From positions 124,001 to 188,000 of the forward strand of contig CAIJPD010000063.1 in the NCBI GenBank assembly GCA_903822495.1: DNA of 64,000 nucleotides, given 5' to 3'. Source of the stretch: an uncultured Chloroflexota bacterium. GTDB lineage: Bacteria > Chloroflexota > Limnocylindria > Limnocylindrales > CSP1-4. Of the stretch, positions 1-8,243 are shown piece after piece. Made by a program: the position numbers and the translations under genes. Position 1 is the stretch's first letter, and every line of letters begins with the position of its first letter. Under the pieces are notes generated by a model. That model did not search any database and was not told where the DNA came from. It saw only the letters and a list, made by a program, of their open reading frames with translations.

Positions 1-120
1 GCCATCGAGATCCGGCGTGAGGAATTTGTCCGGCTGATGGACCGGTTCGGCGCTGTCCGGCTGGGCATCGTGATGGCACTCACCGAGCGCGTTCGCTCGG
101 ACGAGCGTGAGCTGGTCTGA
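1..120 (+). CDS. C-terminal end of a cyclic-nucleotide-binding (Crp-type) domain protein, partial
   Basis: Only the last 39 codons are in the window; frame 1 is open from the edge to the TGA at 118-120. The visible residues (IRREEFVRLMDRFGAVRLGIV followed by a charged helix) resemble the end of a cNMP-binding beta-roll, where an acidic/aromatic strand leads into the C-helix. No DNA-binding domain follows, so this may be a stand-alone sensor domain or the tail of a larger protein. It lies 18 bp upstream of phoU on the same strand. The assignment rests on a short stretch and is tentative. Confidence 0.5.
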   Translation, partial: AIEIRREEFVRLMDRFGAVRLGIVMALTERVRSDERELV

Positions 121-138
121 AGGGAGACATGAGTCCGA

Positions 139-822
139 ATGCATGAGCAGCCTGCGGCCCAGCCGCCTCATCGTCTCGCCCTGGATCGCGGCGAGCGCGA
201 GATCAAGGACGAGATCCTGCGCATGGGCTCCCTCGTGGAGGCCCAGATCCGGGCCGCCATCGCGGCGCTCGTCAGCCATGACGCGGACTCCGCGCTGGCG
301 GTGATCCGCAGCGATGGCCAGGTCAACGAGGCGCAGCGGTCCGTCTCGCAGCGGATCGCGCTGACCATCGCCACCCAGGCGCCTGTGGCCCGCGACCTGC
401 GCTTCCTCATGGCCCTCGACCACGTGGCCAGCGAGCTGGAGCGGATGGGGGATCACGCGGCGTCGGTCGCCAAGCAGGCCCTCAAGCTGGGCACCGCCAC
501 TCGGCCCGGCCGCGCCGGCGACCTGCCCAGGATGGGGGAGCTGGCGGCGGAGCAGCTCCACGGCATCCTGCGAGCCCTGGTGGACCTGGATCCCGAGGCC
601 GCCCGGACGGTCGCGCAGCGGGATGATGAGCTGGACCACCTGTATGGCCGGACGTTCACCGAGACGATCGGGAGCATGCAGGCCGACCCGGCCAACGTGG
701 AGCCCGGCGCCTTTGTCCTGTTCGCCGCCTACTACCTGGAGCGGATCGGCGACCGGGTGACCAACATCGCGGAGGACGTCGTCTACCTGGCGATCGGCCA
801 GGTCGAGGACCTCAACCCCTAG
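139..822 (+). CDS. phoU: Phosphate transport/signalling accessory protein PhoU
   Basis: A 227-residue all-helical protein with the two tandem PhoU repeats. The first (about residues 20-115) contains LRFLMALDHVASELERMGDH, the second (about 120-220) contains YYLERIGDRVTNIAEDVVYL. These E/DxxxR-x-GDH/GDR helices are the metal-binding signature of the family. PhoU couples the Pst phosphate transporter to the PhoR/PhoB two-component system and represses it under phosphate excess. Length is close to the usual 215-240. The ATG is preceded by AGGGAG about 12 nt upstream. No pst genes are visible, but an OmpR/PhoB-type regulator is convergent with only 4 bp between the stops. Confidence 0.93.
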   Translation: MHEQPAAQPPHRLALDRGEREIKDEILRMGSLVEAQIRAAIAALVSHDADSALAVIRSDGQVNEAQRSVSQRIALTIATQAPVARDLRFLMALDHVASELERMGDHAASVAKQALKLGTATRPGRAGDLPRMGELAAEQLHGILRALVDLDPEAARTVAQRDDELDHLYGRTFTETIGSMQADPANVEPGAFVLFAAYYLERIGDRVTNIAEDVVYLAIGQVEDLNP

Positions 823-826
823 CGGC

Positions 827-1516
827 TCAGCCGGGCCGGCGGAAGACGTAGCCCACGCCACGGACCGTGTGGATGAGCTGTGGTCGCGCCGGGTCGGGCT
901 CGATGGCGGCTCGCAGCCAGTGGACGTGGACGTCCACCGTCCTCGTCTCGCCCGCGTAGTTGTAGCCCCACACCCGCTCCAGCAGCTGGTCGCGGGTGAA
1001 GACCTGGCCGGCGTTCCGGACCAGGAAGGCGAGGAGCTCGAAGGCCTTGGGCTTGAGGGGGACGGCCTCGCCGTCCCGAAGGACACGGTGCCCGGCGAGG
1101 TCCACCTGGACGGGCCCCAGGTCGACGAGCGCGGGCGGCGCGGCCGAGACCTGCTCGCCGCGGCGGAAGATGGCCCGAATTCGAGCGGAGAGCTCCCGGA
1201 TGCTGAACGGCTTGGTGACGTAGTCGTCGGCGCCAAGCTCCAGGCCCACCACCTTGTCCACCTCGGAGCTCCGCGCGGTCAGCATCACGATGGGGACACC
1301 CGATTCGGCCCGGATGATCCGGCAGACCTCGATCCCGGAGAGTTCGGGGAGCATCAGGTCCAGGAGGATCATGTCCGGCCGGTCCGCGCGGAAGCGCACG
1401 AGTGCGTCGCGGCCGTCGCCCGCACCGATCGCACGGTAGCCCTCGCCCTCGAGCGCTTCGACGAGCGTCTCGCGCAGGGTTGGTTCGTCCTCGACCACGA
1501 GGATGGTGCGTGCCAT
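827..1516 (-). CDS. OmpR/PhoB-family two-component response regulator
   Basis: A 229-residue regulator. The receiver domain (1-115) has the acidic pocket E9/D10, phospho-acceptor D53 in LLDLMLPELSG, T80 and K102 in YVTKPF. A winged-helix Trans_reg_C domain follows (about 130-225), with QVFTRDQLLERVWGY and the C-terminal wing HTVRGVGYVF. The start chosen, MARTILVVEDEP, aligns with the first beta-strand; the frame stays open upstream but that part is not receiver-like. On the minus strand TATCCT ends 7 nt before the ATG, so the transcript may be leaderless. No histidine kinase is adjacent. Convergence with phoU suggests a PhoB-like role in phosphate sensing; this is inferred from context only. 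Confidence 0.92.
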   Translation of the reverse strand: MARTILVVEDEPTLRETLVEALEGEGYRAIGAGDGRDALVRFRADRPDMILLDLMLPELSGIEVCRIIRAESGVPIVMLTARSSEVDKVVGLELGADDYVTKPFSIRELSARIRAIFRRGEQVSAAPPALVDLGPVQVDLAGHRVLRDGEAVPLKPKAFELLAFLVRNAGQVFTRDQLLERVWGYNYAGETRTVDVHVHWLRAAIEPDPARPQLIHTVRGVGYVFRRPG

Positions 1517-1629
1517 CCCCCTCAGGATACGCGCGGCTGTTAACGCGTCGTTTGGTGACAGCGGGCAGCCGGAGGGCCAGTGCCCTGGACGACCCCTTCC
1601 CGCAGCCCATCGCCGGGGTGTCCAGGCCA

Positions 1630-1659
1630 TTGACGAACTCTCCACAGAGACTCTACTAT
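1630..1659 (+). promoter_or_regulatory. Sigma70-type promoter of the sbtA-like gene, leaderless
   Basis: TTGACG (1630-1635), an 18-bp spacer and TACTAT (1654-1659). The ATG lies at 1668, so the expected transcription start falls on or within 1-2 nt of the start codon and no Shine-Dalgarno site is present. The same architecture (TTGACA, 18 bp, TACTAT) stands before hrcA. Confidence 0.75.
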
Positions 1660-1667
1660 CCGGCCCC

Positions 1668-2636
1668 ATGCCGACGCCGATCGACGCCCTGTCCGCCAAC
1701 CTCCTGTCGCCCATCGTCCTCGCCTTCGCCCTTGGGGCGATTGCTACCCTCCTGCGCAGCGACCTGAAGATCCCCGACGCCCTGTACGACAGCCTGTCGA
1801 TCTACCTGCTCCTCGCCATCGGGTTGAAGGGCGGTGTGGCGCTTGCCAAGGCGAGCCCCGGCGAGATCGTCCTGCCGGCGCTCGGGGCGCTGGCCCTGGG
1901 TGCCGCGACGCCCATCTGGTGCTTCGCGATCCTGAGAAGGCTGGGCCGCTTTGGGCCGACGGACGCGGCCGCGATCGCCGCGCACTACGGTTCCGTGTCG
2001 GCGGTGACGTTCGTCGCCGTGCAGACCTTCCTGGAGCGCTCCGGCGTTCCAACGGAGGGGTTCATGGCCGCGCTGGTCGCGCTCCTCGAGGTTCCGGGGA
2101 TCGTCGTGGCGCTGATGCTCGCCCGGTCCGGTGGTCAGGGGACCAACTGGCGAGAGACGGTCCGCGAGCTGCTGACCAGCAAGAGCATCGTGCTCCTGGT
2201 CGGCGGCATGGTGATCGGCGCCCTCTCCGGTCCGGAGCGGTTCAAGTCGGTCGAGCCCGTCTTCGTGGGCCTGTTCCAGGGGCTGCTCGTGATCTTCCTC
2301 CTCGAGCTCGGCCTGGTGGCGGCTCGCCGGTTCCGCGACGTCCGCGCCGTCGGCCCCTTCCTCGTGGCGTTCGCGATCGTCATGCCGGTCCTTCACGGCG
2401 TGATCGGCGCCCTGGTCGGCACCGCCGCTGGGCTCTCGGTCGGTGGCGCCACGGTGCTCGGCGTGCTGGCGGCGAGCGCGTCGTACATCGCGGCACCGGC
2501 GGCCGTCCGGATCGCGCTCCCGGCCGCCAACCCCAGCCTGTACCTCACGCCGGTGCTGGCCATCACGTTCCCGTTCAACCTCGCGGTCGGGATCCCCCTG
2601 ATCCACGAGGCCGCCCGGATCATCCAGGGAGTCTGA
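1668..2636 (+). CDS. sbtA: SbtA-family sodium-dependent bicarbonate permease
   Basis: A 322-residue polytopic membrane protein with about ten hydrophobic segments in two halves separated near residues 155-175 (a polar linker, GGQGTNWRETVRELLTSKS), as in the two inverted repeats of SbtA/DUF897 permeases. Family hallmarks include IPDALYDSLSIYLLLAIGLKG near the N-terminus, AAHYGSVSAVTF before the linker and VLAASASYIAAPAAVR in the second half. Cyanobacterial SbtA imports HCO3- with Na+. The next gene encodes an SbtB-like PII protein, the usual allosteric partner. The frame is open upstream, but the ATG at 1668 sits where a promoter predicts the 5' end. Substrate in a non-cyanobacterium is not proven. 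Confidence 0.85.
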   Translation: MPTPIDALSANLLSPIVLAFALGAIATLLRSDLKIPDALYDSLSIYLLLAIGLKGGVALAKASPGEIVLPALGALALGAATPIWCFAILRRLGRFGPTDAAAIAAHYGSVSAVTFVAVQTFLERSGVPTEGFMAALVALLEVPGIVVALMLARSGGQGTNWRETVRELLTSKSIVLLVGGMVIGALSGPERFKSVEPVFVGLFQGLLVIFLLELGLVAARRFRDVRAVGPFLVAFAIVMPVLHGVIGALVGTAAGLSVGGATVLGVLAASASYIAAPAAVRIALPAANPSLYLTPVLAITFPFNLAVGIPLIHEAARIIQGV

Positions 2637-2638
2637 CG

Positions 2639-2941
2639 ATGGAGACAGTGCAGCGACGCAAGGTCACGATCGTGGCCGAGTCGATCCTCGAGGACCGCCT
2701 GCTGGGCGAGCTGCGCGCGCTCGGGGCGTCCGGCTTCACCGTGATGGACGTCCGCGGCGAGGGGTCGCGCGGCCGTCGGACGATGGACCTGGGCGGCAGG
2801 AACATCCGCGTGGAGGTGGTGGCCGGCGTGGCGCTCGCCGAGGCGATCCTGGCCCATGTCGCGGACCACTACTTCGAGCACTTCGCGGTGATCGCCTGGG
2901 TTGACGACGTCGAGGTCGTCCGCGGCGACAAGTACGCCTGA
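2639..2941 (+). CDS. sbtB: SbtB-like PII family regulatory protein
   Basis: A 100-residue protein of PII (GlnB) fold size. It has a beta-alpha-beta start (RKVTIVAESILEDRLLGEL), a T-loop region GEGSRGRRTMDLGGRNIRVE where PII proteins contact their partners, and a second ferredoxin-like half (EAILAHVADHYFEHFAVIAW). The GxGSRGxR element is characteristic of SbtB and related nucleotide-binding PII proteins. The C-terminal CGPxGC redox loop of some cyanobacterial SbtB proteins is absent; the protein ends EVVRGDKYA. It starts 2 bp after the sbtA-like stop and is surely co-transcribed, so it probably gates that permease in response to adenyl nucleotides. Confidence 0.85.
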   Translation: METVQRRKVTIVAESILEDRLLGELRALGASGFTVMDVRGEGSRGRRTMDLGGRNIRVEVVAGVALAEAILAHVADHYFEHFAVIAWVDDVEVVRGDKYA

Positions 2942-3032
2942 CCCGGGGCTGCGCTGGTGCAAGCCTGACGACCCGCGACCGGCGGCCGGGCCCGGCGACC
3001 CGGCGACCCGGTGGCCCGCCTCGCGGACCGGC

Positions 3033-3038
3033 TACACT
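3033..3038 (+). promoter_or_regulatory. -10 element of the lepA promoter, leaderless
   Basis: TACACT ends 8 nt before the GTG start at 3047. The only -35 candidate is weak (GTGGCC at 3011-3016, 16-bp spacer). No Shine-Dalgarno sequence lies between the hexamer and the GTG. Confidence 0.5.
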
Positions 3039-3046
3039 CCGGCGTC

Positions 3047-4855
3047 GTGACCATCCCGCAGGACCGCCTCCGCAACTTCTCGATCATCGCCCATATCGAC
3101 CACGGCAAGTCCACGCTCGCCGACCGGTTGCTGGAGGTGACGCACACGGTCGAAGGCCGCCAGATGATGTCCCAGGTCCTGGACTCCATGGACCTGGAGC
3201 GCGAGAAGGGCATCACCATCAAGGCCCGCGCCGTCCGCCTGGAGTACCTGGCCAAGGACGGCCTGGTCTACGGCCTGAACCTCATCGACACGCCCGGCCA
3301 CGTCGACTTCAGCTACGAGGTCAGTCGCAGCCTGCAGGCGTGCGAGGGCGCCATCCTCGTGGTGGACGCCGCCCAGGGCATCGAGGCGCAGACCCTGGCG
3401 AACGTCCACCTGGCCCTCAAGGAGGGCCTGACGATCGTGCCGGTCATCAACAAGATCGACCTCCCCTCCGCCCAGCCCGAGGTGGTGATGGAGGAGCTGG
3501 AGAACATCCTCGCGATCCCGCGCGAGGAGGTCATCCTGGCGTCGGCCAAGGAAGGCATCGGGATCGTCGACATCCTCGAAGCCGTGGTCGCCCGCATCCC
3601 GCCGCCCAAGGGCGACCCGGAGGCGCCGCTCAAGGCCCTGATCTTCGACTCCCATTACGACGCCTACAAGGGCGTCATCAACTACGTCCGGCTGGCCGCC
3701 GGCACGCTCCACGCCCATGACCGGATCCGCCTGATGGCGTCGGGTGCCGAGAGCGAGATGCTGGAGCTGGGCGTCTTCCGGCCGCAGCTGGTGCCGGTCC
3801 AGCTGCTGGTCGCGGGTGAGGTGGGCTACGCCGCGACTGGCCTCAAGAACGTCCGCGAGGCACAGGTGGGCGACACGCTGACCAGCGCCGTCCGGCCCGC
3901 GGCCGAGGCGCTGCCCGGCTACCAGGAGGCCAAGAGCCTGGTCTTCGCCGGCCTCTACCCGCTCTCCGGCGAGGACTACCCGCTCCTGCGCGACGCGCTG
4001 GAGAAGCTGCACCTCAACGACGCGTCGTTCACCTACGAGCCGGAGAGCTCGGTGGCCCTGGGGTTTGGCTTCCGGTGCGGCTTCCTGGGACTCCTCCACA
4101 TGGAGATTGTCCAGGAGCGCCTGGAGCGCGAGTTCAGCCTGGACCTGATCGCCTCCGCGCCATCCGTCGAGTACCAGGTGCAGCTCATCCACGGGCCCGT
4201 GATCACGATCGACAACCCGTCGCTCCTGCCGTCCTCCGGGACGATCGAGGAGATCCGCGAGCCGTGGGTGCGCCTCTCGATCGTGACGCCATCGACCTAC
4301 ATCGGCCCGCTCATGGAGCTGGCCACGAACCGCCGCGGCGCGTTCGAGGGGATGGACTACCTGGACCCGCAGCGCGTCCTGCTGAAGTTCGAGCTGCCGC
4401 TGGCCGAGCTGATCGTGGACTTCTACGACCAGCTCAAGAGCCGGACAGCGGGCTACGCCTCCATGGACTACGAGGAGACCGACTACCGGGCCGCCAACCT
4501 CGTCAAGGTCGACATCATGGTCAACGGCGAGCCCGTCGATGCCCTGTCCCTGATCTGCCACCGCGACAAGGCGCAGTCGCTGGGCCGCCAGCTGACGGAG
4601 CGCCTGAAGATCCTGATCCCGCGCCAGATGTTCGAGATCCCCATCCAGGCGGCGATCGGCAGCAACGTCATCGCCCGCGAGACCGTCCGGGCCATGCGCA
4701 AGAACGTGCTGGCCAAGTGCTACGGTGGCGACATCAGCCGCAAGCGCAAGCTGCTGGAGAAGCAGAAGGAAGGCAAGCAGCGCATGAAGCGGGTTGGATC
4801 GGTGGAGATTCCGCAGGAGGCCTTCCTGGCCATCCTGGGGATGGGGGAGGAGTAG
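3047..4855 (+). CDS. lepA: Elongation factor 4 (LepA) GTPase
   Basis: A 602-residue translational GTPase that back-translocates or remodels stalled ribosomes. G1 is AHIDHGKST, near residue 15; then [15 protein letters not shown] (switch I region), DTPGHVDF (G3), NKIDLP (G4) and a G5 SAKEGIG. Domain 2, EF-G-like domains III/V and the LepA-specific C-terminal domain follow, ending [28 protein letters not shown], the classic LepA tail. Length matches the family (about 600). The frame extends 12 codons further upstream, but the GTG at 3047 gives the usual start ([19 protein letters not shown]) and is positioned for a leaderless transcript. It is 5 bp from the CPBP protease gene. Confidence 0.97.
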   Translation: MTIPQDRLRNFSIIAHIDHGKSTLADRLLEVTHTVEGRQMMSQVLDSMDLEREKGITIKARAVRLEYLAKDGLVYGLNLIDTPGHVDFSYEVSRSLQACEGAILVVDAAQGIEAQTLANVHLALKEGLTIVPVINKIDLPSAQPEVVMEELENILAIPREEVILASAKEGIGIVDILEAVVARIPPPKGDPEAPLKALIFDSHYDAYKGVINYVRLAAGTLHAHDRIRLMASGAESEMLELGVFRPQLVPVQLLVAGEVGYAATGLKNVREAQVGDTLTSAVRPAAEALPGYQEAKSLVFAGLYPLSGEDYPLLRDALEKLHLNDASFTYEPESSVALGFGFRCGFLGLLHMEIVQERLEREFSLDLIASAPSVEYQVQLIHGPVITIDNPSLLPSSGTIEEIREPWVRLSIVTPSTYIGPLMELATNRRGAFEGMDYLDPQRVLLKFELPLAELIVDFYDQLKSRTAGYASMDYEETDYRAANLVKVDIMVNGEPVDALSLICHRDKAQSLGRQLTERLKILIPRQMFEIPIQAAIGSNVIARETVRAMRKNVLAKCYGGDISRKRKLLEKQKEGKQRMKRVGSVEIPQEAFLAILGMGEE

Positions 4856-4860
4856 CACTG

Positions 4861-5631
4861 ATGATCGGGTCGATCCCGGATCCGCTCCGTGTCCTGATCG
4901 CCCTTGGTCTGACCCTGCTCCTGGTCCTCCTGCGCCTCGACGCGCAGCGCTTTGGCGCCGCCGAGTACGACGAGCCCACCAACGGTCGAGCGCCCTCCAG
5001 GCTCCGGCGACTGGCCTGGTACGGGCTGGGCGCGGCGCTGGTCGTCGCCGTGATCGTGCTGCATCCCGCGCCGTCGCGCGAGCTCTACCTGGGCACCGGT
5101 GATCGCGGCGCCACGATCCTCCTGGGCCTGCTCTACGCGCTGGTCGGGGCCGCCCAGGCCGTCGGGTACTCCTGGTATCGCTACGGCAAGGTCCGGCTGC
5201 CGGACGCCCGTGCGTACCCGGGCGCGCTGGTCAACGACGTGGTCACGGCGTTCCTGGACGAGGCGATCTTCCGCGGCGCGCTATTGGGCTTCCTCGTCAT
5301 CGCGGGGGTCAACACGATGGCCGCGGTGATCATCCAGGCGCTGGTCTACGTGCTCTCGACGCGGGCCGGGGCGCCGGGGCGGGATCCGTACATGTTCGTG
5401 CTCGCCCTGGTGGCGGGGTTCCTGGGCGGCTGGGTGACCGTGGCGTCGGGCGGGTTCGCGGCCGCATTCTTCGGCCATGCCGTCATGCGCACATCGGTCT
5501 TCCTGGTCACGGGCCATGCCGGCTCGCCGCTGCCGAAGGGCCGCGAGGCCGAGGAGATCGAGCGCCGCCGCCGGCCGCCCGACGGGTGGCGGACGATCCC
5601 CACTCGAAGCCAGGCCACGCGCGATCGATGA
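4861..5631 (+). CDS. CPBP-family intramembrane metalloprotease-like protein
   Basis: A 256-residue protein with about seven hydrophobic segments. The conserved CPBP (Abi/Rce1-type) motif 1 is present as FLDEAIFRGALLGF, a DExxxR version of EExxxR, and a later FFGHAVMRTSVF matches the histidine motif. Members are membrane glutamate/metal proteases or putative immunity and maturation proteins. The C-terminal 35 residues are charged and probably cytosolic. The ATG lies 5 bp after lepA, and the stop overlaps the hemW start (ATGA), so it belongs to a lepA-CPBP-hemW operon. Substrate unknown. Confidence 0.75.
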   Translation: MIGSIPDPLRVLIALGLTLLLVLLRLDAQRFGAAEYDEPTNGRAPSRLRRLAWYGLGAALVVAVIVLHPAPSRELYLGTGDRGATILLGLLYALVGAAQAVGYSWYRYGKVRLPDARAYPGALVNDVVTAFLDEAIFRGALLGFLVIAGVNTMAAVIIQALVYVLSTRAGAPGRDPYMFVLALVAGFLGGWVTVASGGFAAAFFGHAVMRTSVFLVTGHAGSPLPKGREAEEIERRRRPPDGWRTIPTRSQATRDR

Positions 5632-7004
5632 CGGCGGGCGCCCTGCCCGCCGAGCCCATCGAGCCCATCGAGCCCGGCGCCGGCCCGCCCCGGCCTGACC
5701 TGGGGGCGACCGGCGCGACCGACACCACCACCAGCGTGTCCCTGGCCCAGTCCCCTGACCCGGTCCCGGCGGCCCCAGGCGCCGCGCAACTCGCCGCGCC
5801 GCCCGTCGCCCTCTACGTCCATGTCCCGTTCTGCGTCTCGCTCTGCCCCTACTGCGACTTCGTCGTCTACGCGGGGGCCCTCGCGCGCGGGCCGCGCAGC
5901 CAGGTGGCGCCCTTCGTGGAGGCGCTGACCGCCGAACTGCGCCTGCGCGCCGATGCCCTCGACGAGCGGTGGGGGAGTGCCCGCCCGGCGCTCGGGAGCG
6001 TCTACCTGGGCGGGGGCACGCCGTCGCTGCTCGCTGCCGGGGCGGTGGGCGGCCTCCTGGAGCTGATCGCGCGGCGCTTCGGGATGGCCGCCGGCGCGGA
6101 GATCACGCTCGAGGCCAACCCGGGCCCCGACGATCGGGGCGACCTCGCCGGGTTCGCCGCGGCGGGCGTGAACCGCGTCTCGTTCGGGGTGCAGAGCCTT
6201 GACCCCACCGAGCTGCGCGCGCTCGGCCGCCGTCACGAACCCCACGACGTGGCCGCGGCCGTTGACCTGGCGAGGGGCGCCGGGATCGCCTCGCTCAACC
6301 TCGACCTGCTCTACGACATCCCGGGCGGGACGCATGACCGCTGGGCCGCCTCGCTGGACGCCGCGCTCGCGCTGGGTCCGGACCACCTCTCGCTCTACTC
6401 GCTGACGCTCGACGACCCGGACGCGGAGGGCCTCACCGGGCCCGGCGGGGACCACCTGCCCGCCACGGCCGGCGCGCGCCGCTGGCGGGAACGTGCCCGC
6501 GCCCGTCAGGACGATGACCGGGCGGCGGACCAGTACCGCCTCGCGGTGGAGCGGCTGGCAACGGCCGGTTTCCGTGGCTACGAGATCAGCAACTGGGCGC
6601 GTCCCGGGCACGAGAGCCGACACAACCTCGCCTACTGGCAGCGCCTCCCGTACGAGGCGGTGGGCCCGGGGGGCCACGCGTTCGACGGAGCCACTCGGCG
6701 TTGGAATGCCGCCCGGCTGGATGCTTATCAAGCGGCCCTCCGGCCCATCGGCGGGGCCCGGCCACGGCTCCCACCCGGCGGCGCAGAGCCCCTCGACAAC
6801 GCGACGGCCGCCGTCGAGGCAGTGATCCTGGGCCTCCGGCTCGACTCGGGCCTTTCCCGCCAGGCGGCCCTCGCCGGCCCCCTCGGCCCCCACCTGGCCT
6901 GGGCGCTGGACCGCGGCCTGCTCACCGAGACGGCCGGCGACCGGATCGTGCTCACCACGGACGGTCGACTCCTCTCCAACGAGTTGTTCGCCCGCCTCGT
7001 GTAG
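5628..7004 (+). CDS. hemW: HemW, radical-SAM heme chaperone (coproporphyrinogen oxidase-like)
   Basis: A 458-residue radical SAM protein. The cluster motif CVSLCPYC (C69, C73, C76) is the CxxxCxxC type, and the SAM-binding GGGTPS follows (YLGGGTPSLL). ITLEANPG and NRVSFGVQS are typical of HemW/HemN, as is YEISNWARPGHESRHNLAYW with the C-terminal HemN domain. HemW inserts heme into respiratory enzymes; true CPO (HemN) differs in the cysteine spacing context. An unusual 55-residue Pro/Ala/Thr-rich N-terminal extension with a PIEPIEP repeat precedes the catalytic core. The ATG overlaps the CPBP stop. Because lepA-hemW-hrcA-grpE-dnaK is a common bacterial order, the call is secure. Confidence 0.93.
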   Translation: MTAGALPAEPIEPIEPGAGPPRPDLGATGATDTTTSVSLAQSPDPVPAAPGAAQLAAPPVALYVHVPFCVSLCPYCDFVVYAGALARGPRSQVAPFVEALTAELRLRADALDERWGSARPALGSVYLGGGTPSLLAAGAVGGLLELIARRFGMAAGAEITLEANPGPDDRGDLAGFAAAGVNRVSFGVQSLDPTELRALGRRHEPHDVAAAVDLARGAGIASLNLDLLYDIPGGTHDRWAASLDAALALGPDHLSLYSLTLDDPDAEGLTGPGGDHLPATAGARRWRERARARQDDDRAADQYRLAVERLATAGFRGYEISNWARPGHESRHNLAYWQRLPYEAVGPGGHAFDGATRRWNAARLDAYQAALRPIGGARPRLPPGGAEPLDNATAAVEAVILGLRLDSGLSRQAALAGPLGPHLAWALDRGLLTETAGDRIVLTTDGRLLSNELFARLV

Positions 7005-7042
7005 ACGACGCCCGGCCGCCGGCAGTTCACCAGCACGGACCG

Positions 7043-7072
7043 TTGACACTCTCGGGGTGAGATTGCTACTAT
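7043..7072 (+). promoter_or_regulatory. Sigma70-type promoter of hrcA-grpE-dnaK
   Basis: TTGACA (7043-7048), an 18-bp spacer, TACTAT (7067-7072). The predicted start at about 7079-7081 places the CIRCE operator in the first bases of the mRNA. Best-matching promoter in the window. Confidence 0.85.
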
Positions 7073-7084
7073 CCGGGCATCCAG

Positions 7085-7111
7085 TTAGCACTCAGGCCAT
7101 GAGAGTGCTAA
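7085..7111 (+). promoter_or_regulatory. CIRCE operator (HrcA binding site)
   Basis: A perfect TTAGCACTC (7085-7093), a 9-nt spacer, then GAGTGCTAA (7103-7111), identical to the CIRCE consensus. It lies between the promoter and hrcA, so HrcA should repress its own operon until heat or unfolded protein titrates GroE. No groESL genes are in the window. Confidence 0.98.
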
Positions 7112-7139
7112 CCCCGGCACAGAGCGAGGAGATGGTCCG

Positions 7140-8201
7140 GTGCGAAAAGCGCGCCGCTCCACCGGCCCCCTGGACCTCCGGACGCAGGCGATCCTTCGGG
7201 CGGTCATCGAGGAATACGTCACCACTGCCAGCCCTGTCGGGTCGGGCGCGCTCGTCGCGCGCTACGGCCTGGGGGTGTCGAGCGCGACCGTCCGCAACAT
7301 CCTCGCCGAGCTCGAGGCCGCCGGGATGCTGACCCACCCCTACACGTCGGCGGGCCGCATCCCCACGGACGTGGGCTATCGCTACTACGTGGAGTCCATC
7401 ACGGACTCCATCCCCCTCCCCGCGGTCGAGCAGCTGATGATCCGGCACCAGTTTGGCCAGGTGGAGTTCGCCAGCGAGCACTGGTTCCGGCTCGCGGCGA
7501 CGACGCTGGCCAGCCTCAGTCGTGCCGCCGGCCTCGCCACCCCGGCCAAGCCGGCCGCCGCCCACGTCCGCAGGATCGACCTGGTCTCGATCAGCGACCG
7601 CCTCGCCAGCCTGATCATCGTGTTCCGCGAAGGGGCGGTGAAGCAGGTGCTGGTCGCGCACGAGGATGGGGTGGATCAGACCACCCTGTCGATCGTCGCG
7701 GCGATCCTCAACGAGACGCTGGGCGGCTCCACGGCGGGGTCGGGCGTTCGCTCGCTGGCGGCCCTCGACGACCGGCTGCCCCATGCCAGCCTGCTCCACC
7801 GGATCGGCGACCGCGTCGTGCGCACGCTGCGCGACTACGACGCGGCCCTGGTCGAGGAGGTCTACAGCGATGGCCTCCTGAACATGATGGATGCCCCCGA
7901 GTTCGCCCAGGGCGACAAGCTTCGGCGGGTCTTCAGCGCGCTGGAGAACCGCGCGTACCTGGGCTCGCTGCTCAGCTCGGTCGCCGATGCGGGCACCGTC
8001 CAGGTCTTCATCGGGGCGGAGAACGCGCCGCCCGAGATGCGCGACGTGTCGCTCGTCCTGGCCCCGTACGGCCGCCGCGAGCGGGCCGTGGGCGTCGTCG
8101 GGATCCTCGGCCCCACCAGGATGTCCTACTCCCAGGCGATCGGCACGGTCCGCTTCGTCAGCAGCCTCATGAACGAGCTGGTGGATCACCTGTATGCGTG
8201 A
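7140..8201 (+). CDS. hrcA: Heat-inducible transcriptional repressor HrcA
   Basis: A 353-residue repressor of class I heat-shock genes. The N-terminal winged helix contains LDLRTQAILRAVIEEYVTTASPVGS and GVSSATVRNILAELEAAGMLTHPYTSAGRIPT, the canonical HrcA DNA-binding block. The GAF-like inserted domain and the C-terminal signature GRRERAVGVVGILGPTRMSY...AIGTVRFVSS follow. Start GTG at 7140 has GAGGAG 8 nt upstream. It is the first gene of hrcA-grpE-dnaK and is itself preceded by CIRCE, so it is autoregulated. Length is normal (about 340-350). Confidence 0.98.
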   Translation: MRKARRSTGPLDLRTQAILRAVIEEYVTTASPVGSGALVARYGLGVSSATVRNILAELEAAGMLTHPYTSAGRIPTDVGYRYYVESITDSIPLPAVEQLMIRHQFGQVEFASEHWFRLAATTLASLSRAAGLATPAKPAAAHVRRIDLVSISDRLASLIIVFREGAVKQVLVAHEDGVDQTTLSIVAAILNETLGGSTAGSGVRSLAALDDRLPHASLLHRIGDRVVRTLRDYDAALVEEVYSDGLLNMMDAPEFAQGDKLRRVFSALENRAYLGSLLSSVADAGTVQVFIGAENAPPEMRDVSLVLAPYGRRERAVGVVGILGPTRMSYSQAIGTVRFVSSLMNELVDHLYA

Positions 8202-8243
8202 TCGGCCCGCCAACCCCAACCCCAGCAGCAGGAATCGACGGCC

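Noticed and set aside
2985-2996. GCCGGGCCCGGC palindrome before lepA as an operator
   Set aside because: Pure G/C palindromes of this length are common by chance in this composition and it is not near the -10 element in a meaningful way.
3032-4858. A 608-codon open frame on the minus strand opposite lepA, and similar very long minus-strand frames opposite mfd (46925-49681) and the MFS-mtnA region (54477-56915)
   Set aside because: They mirror strongly conserved genes, have low-complexity Asp/His/Arg/Gly-rich translations and arise because GC-rich third positions remove stop codons in the opposite frame.
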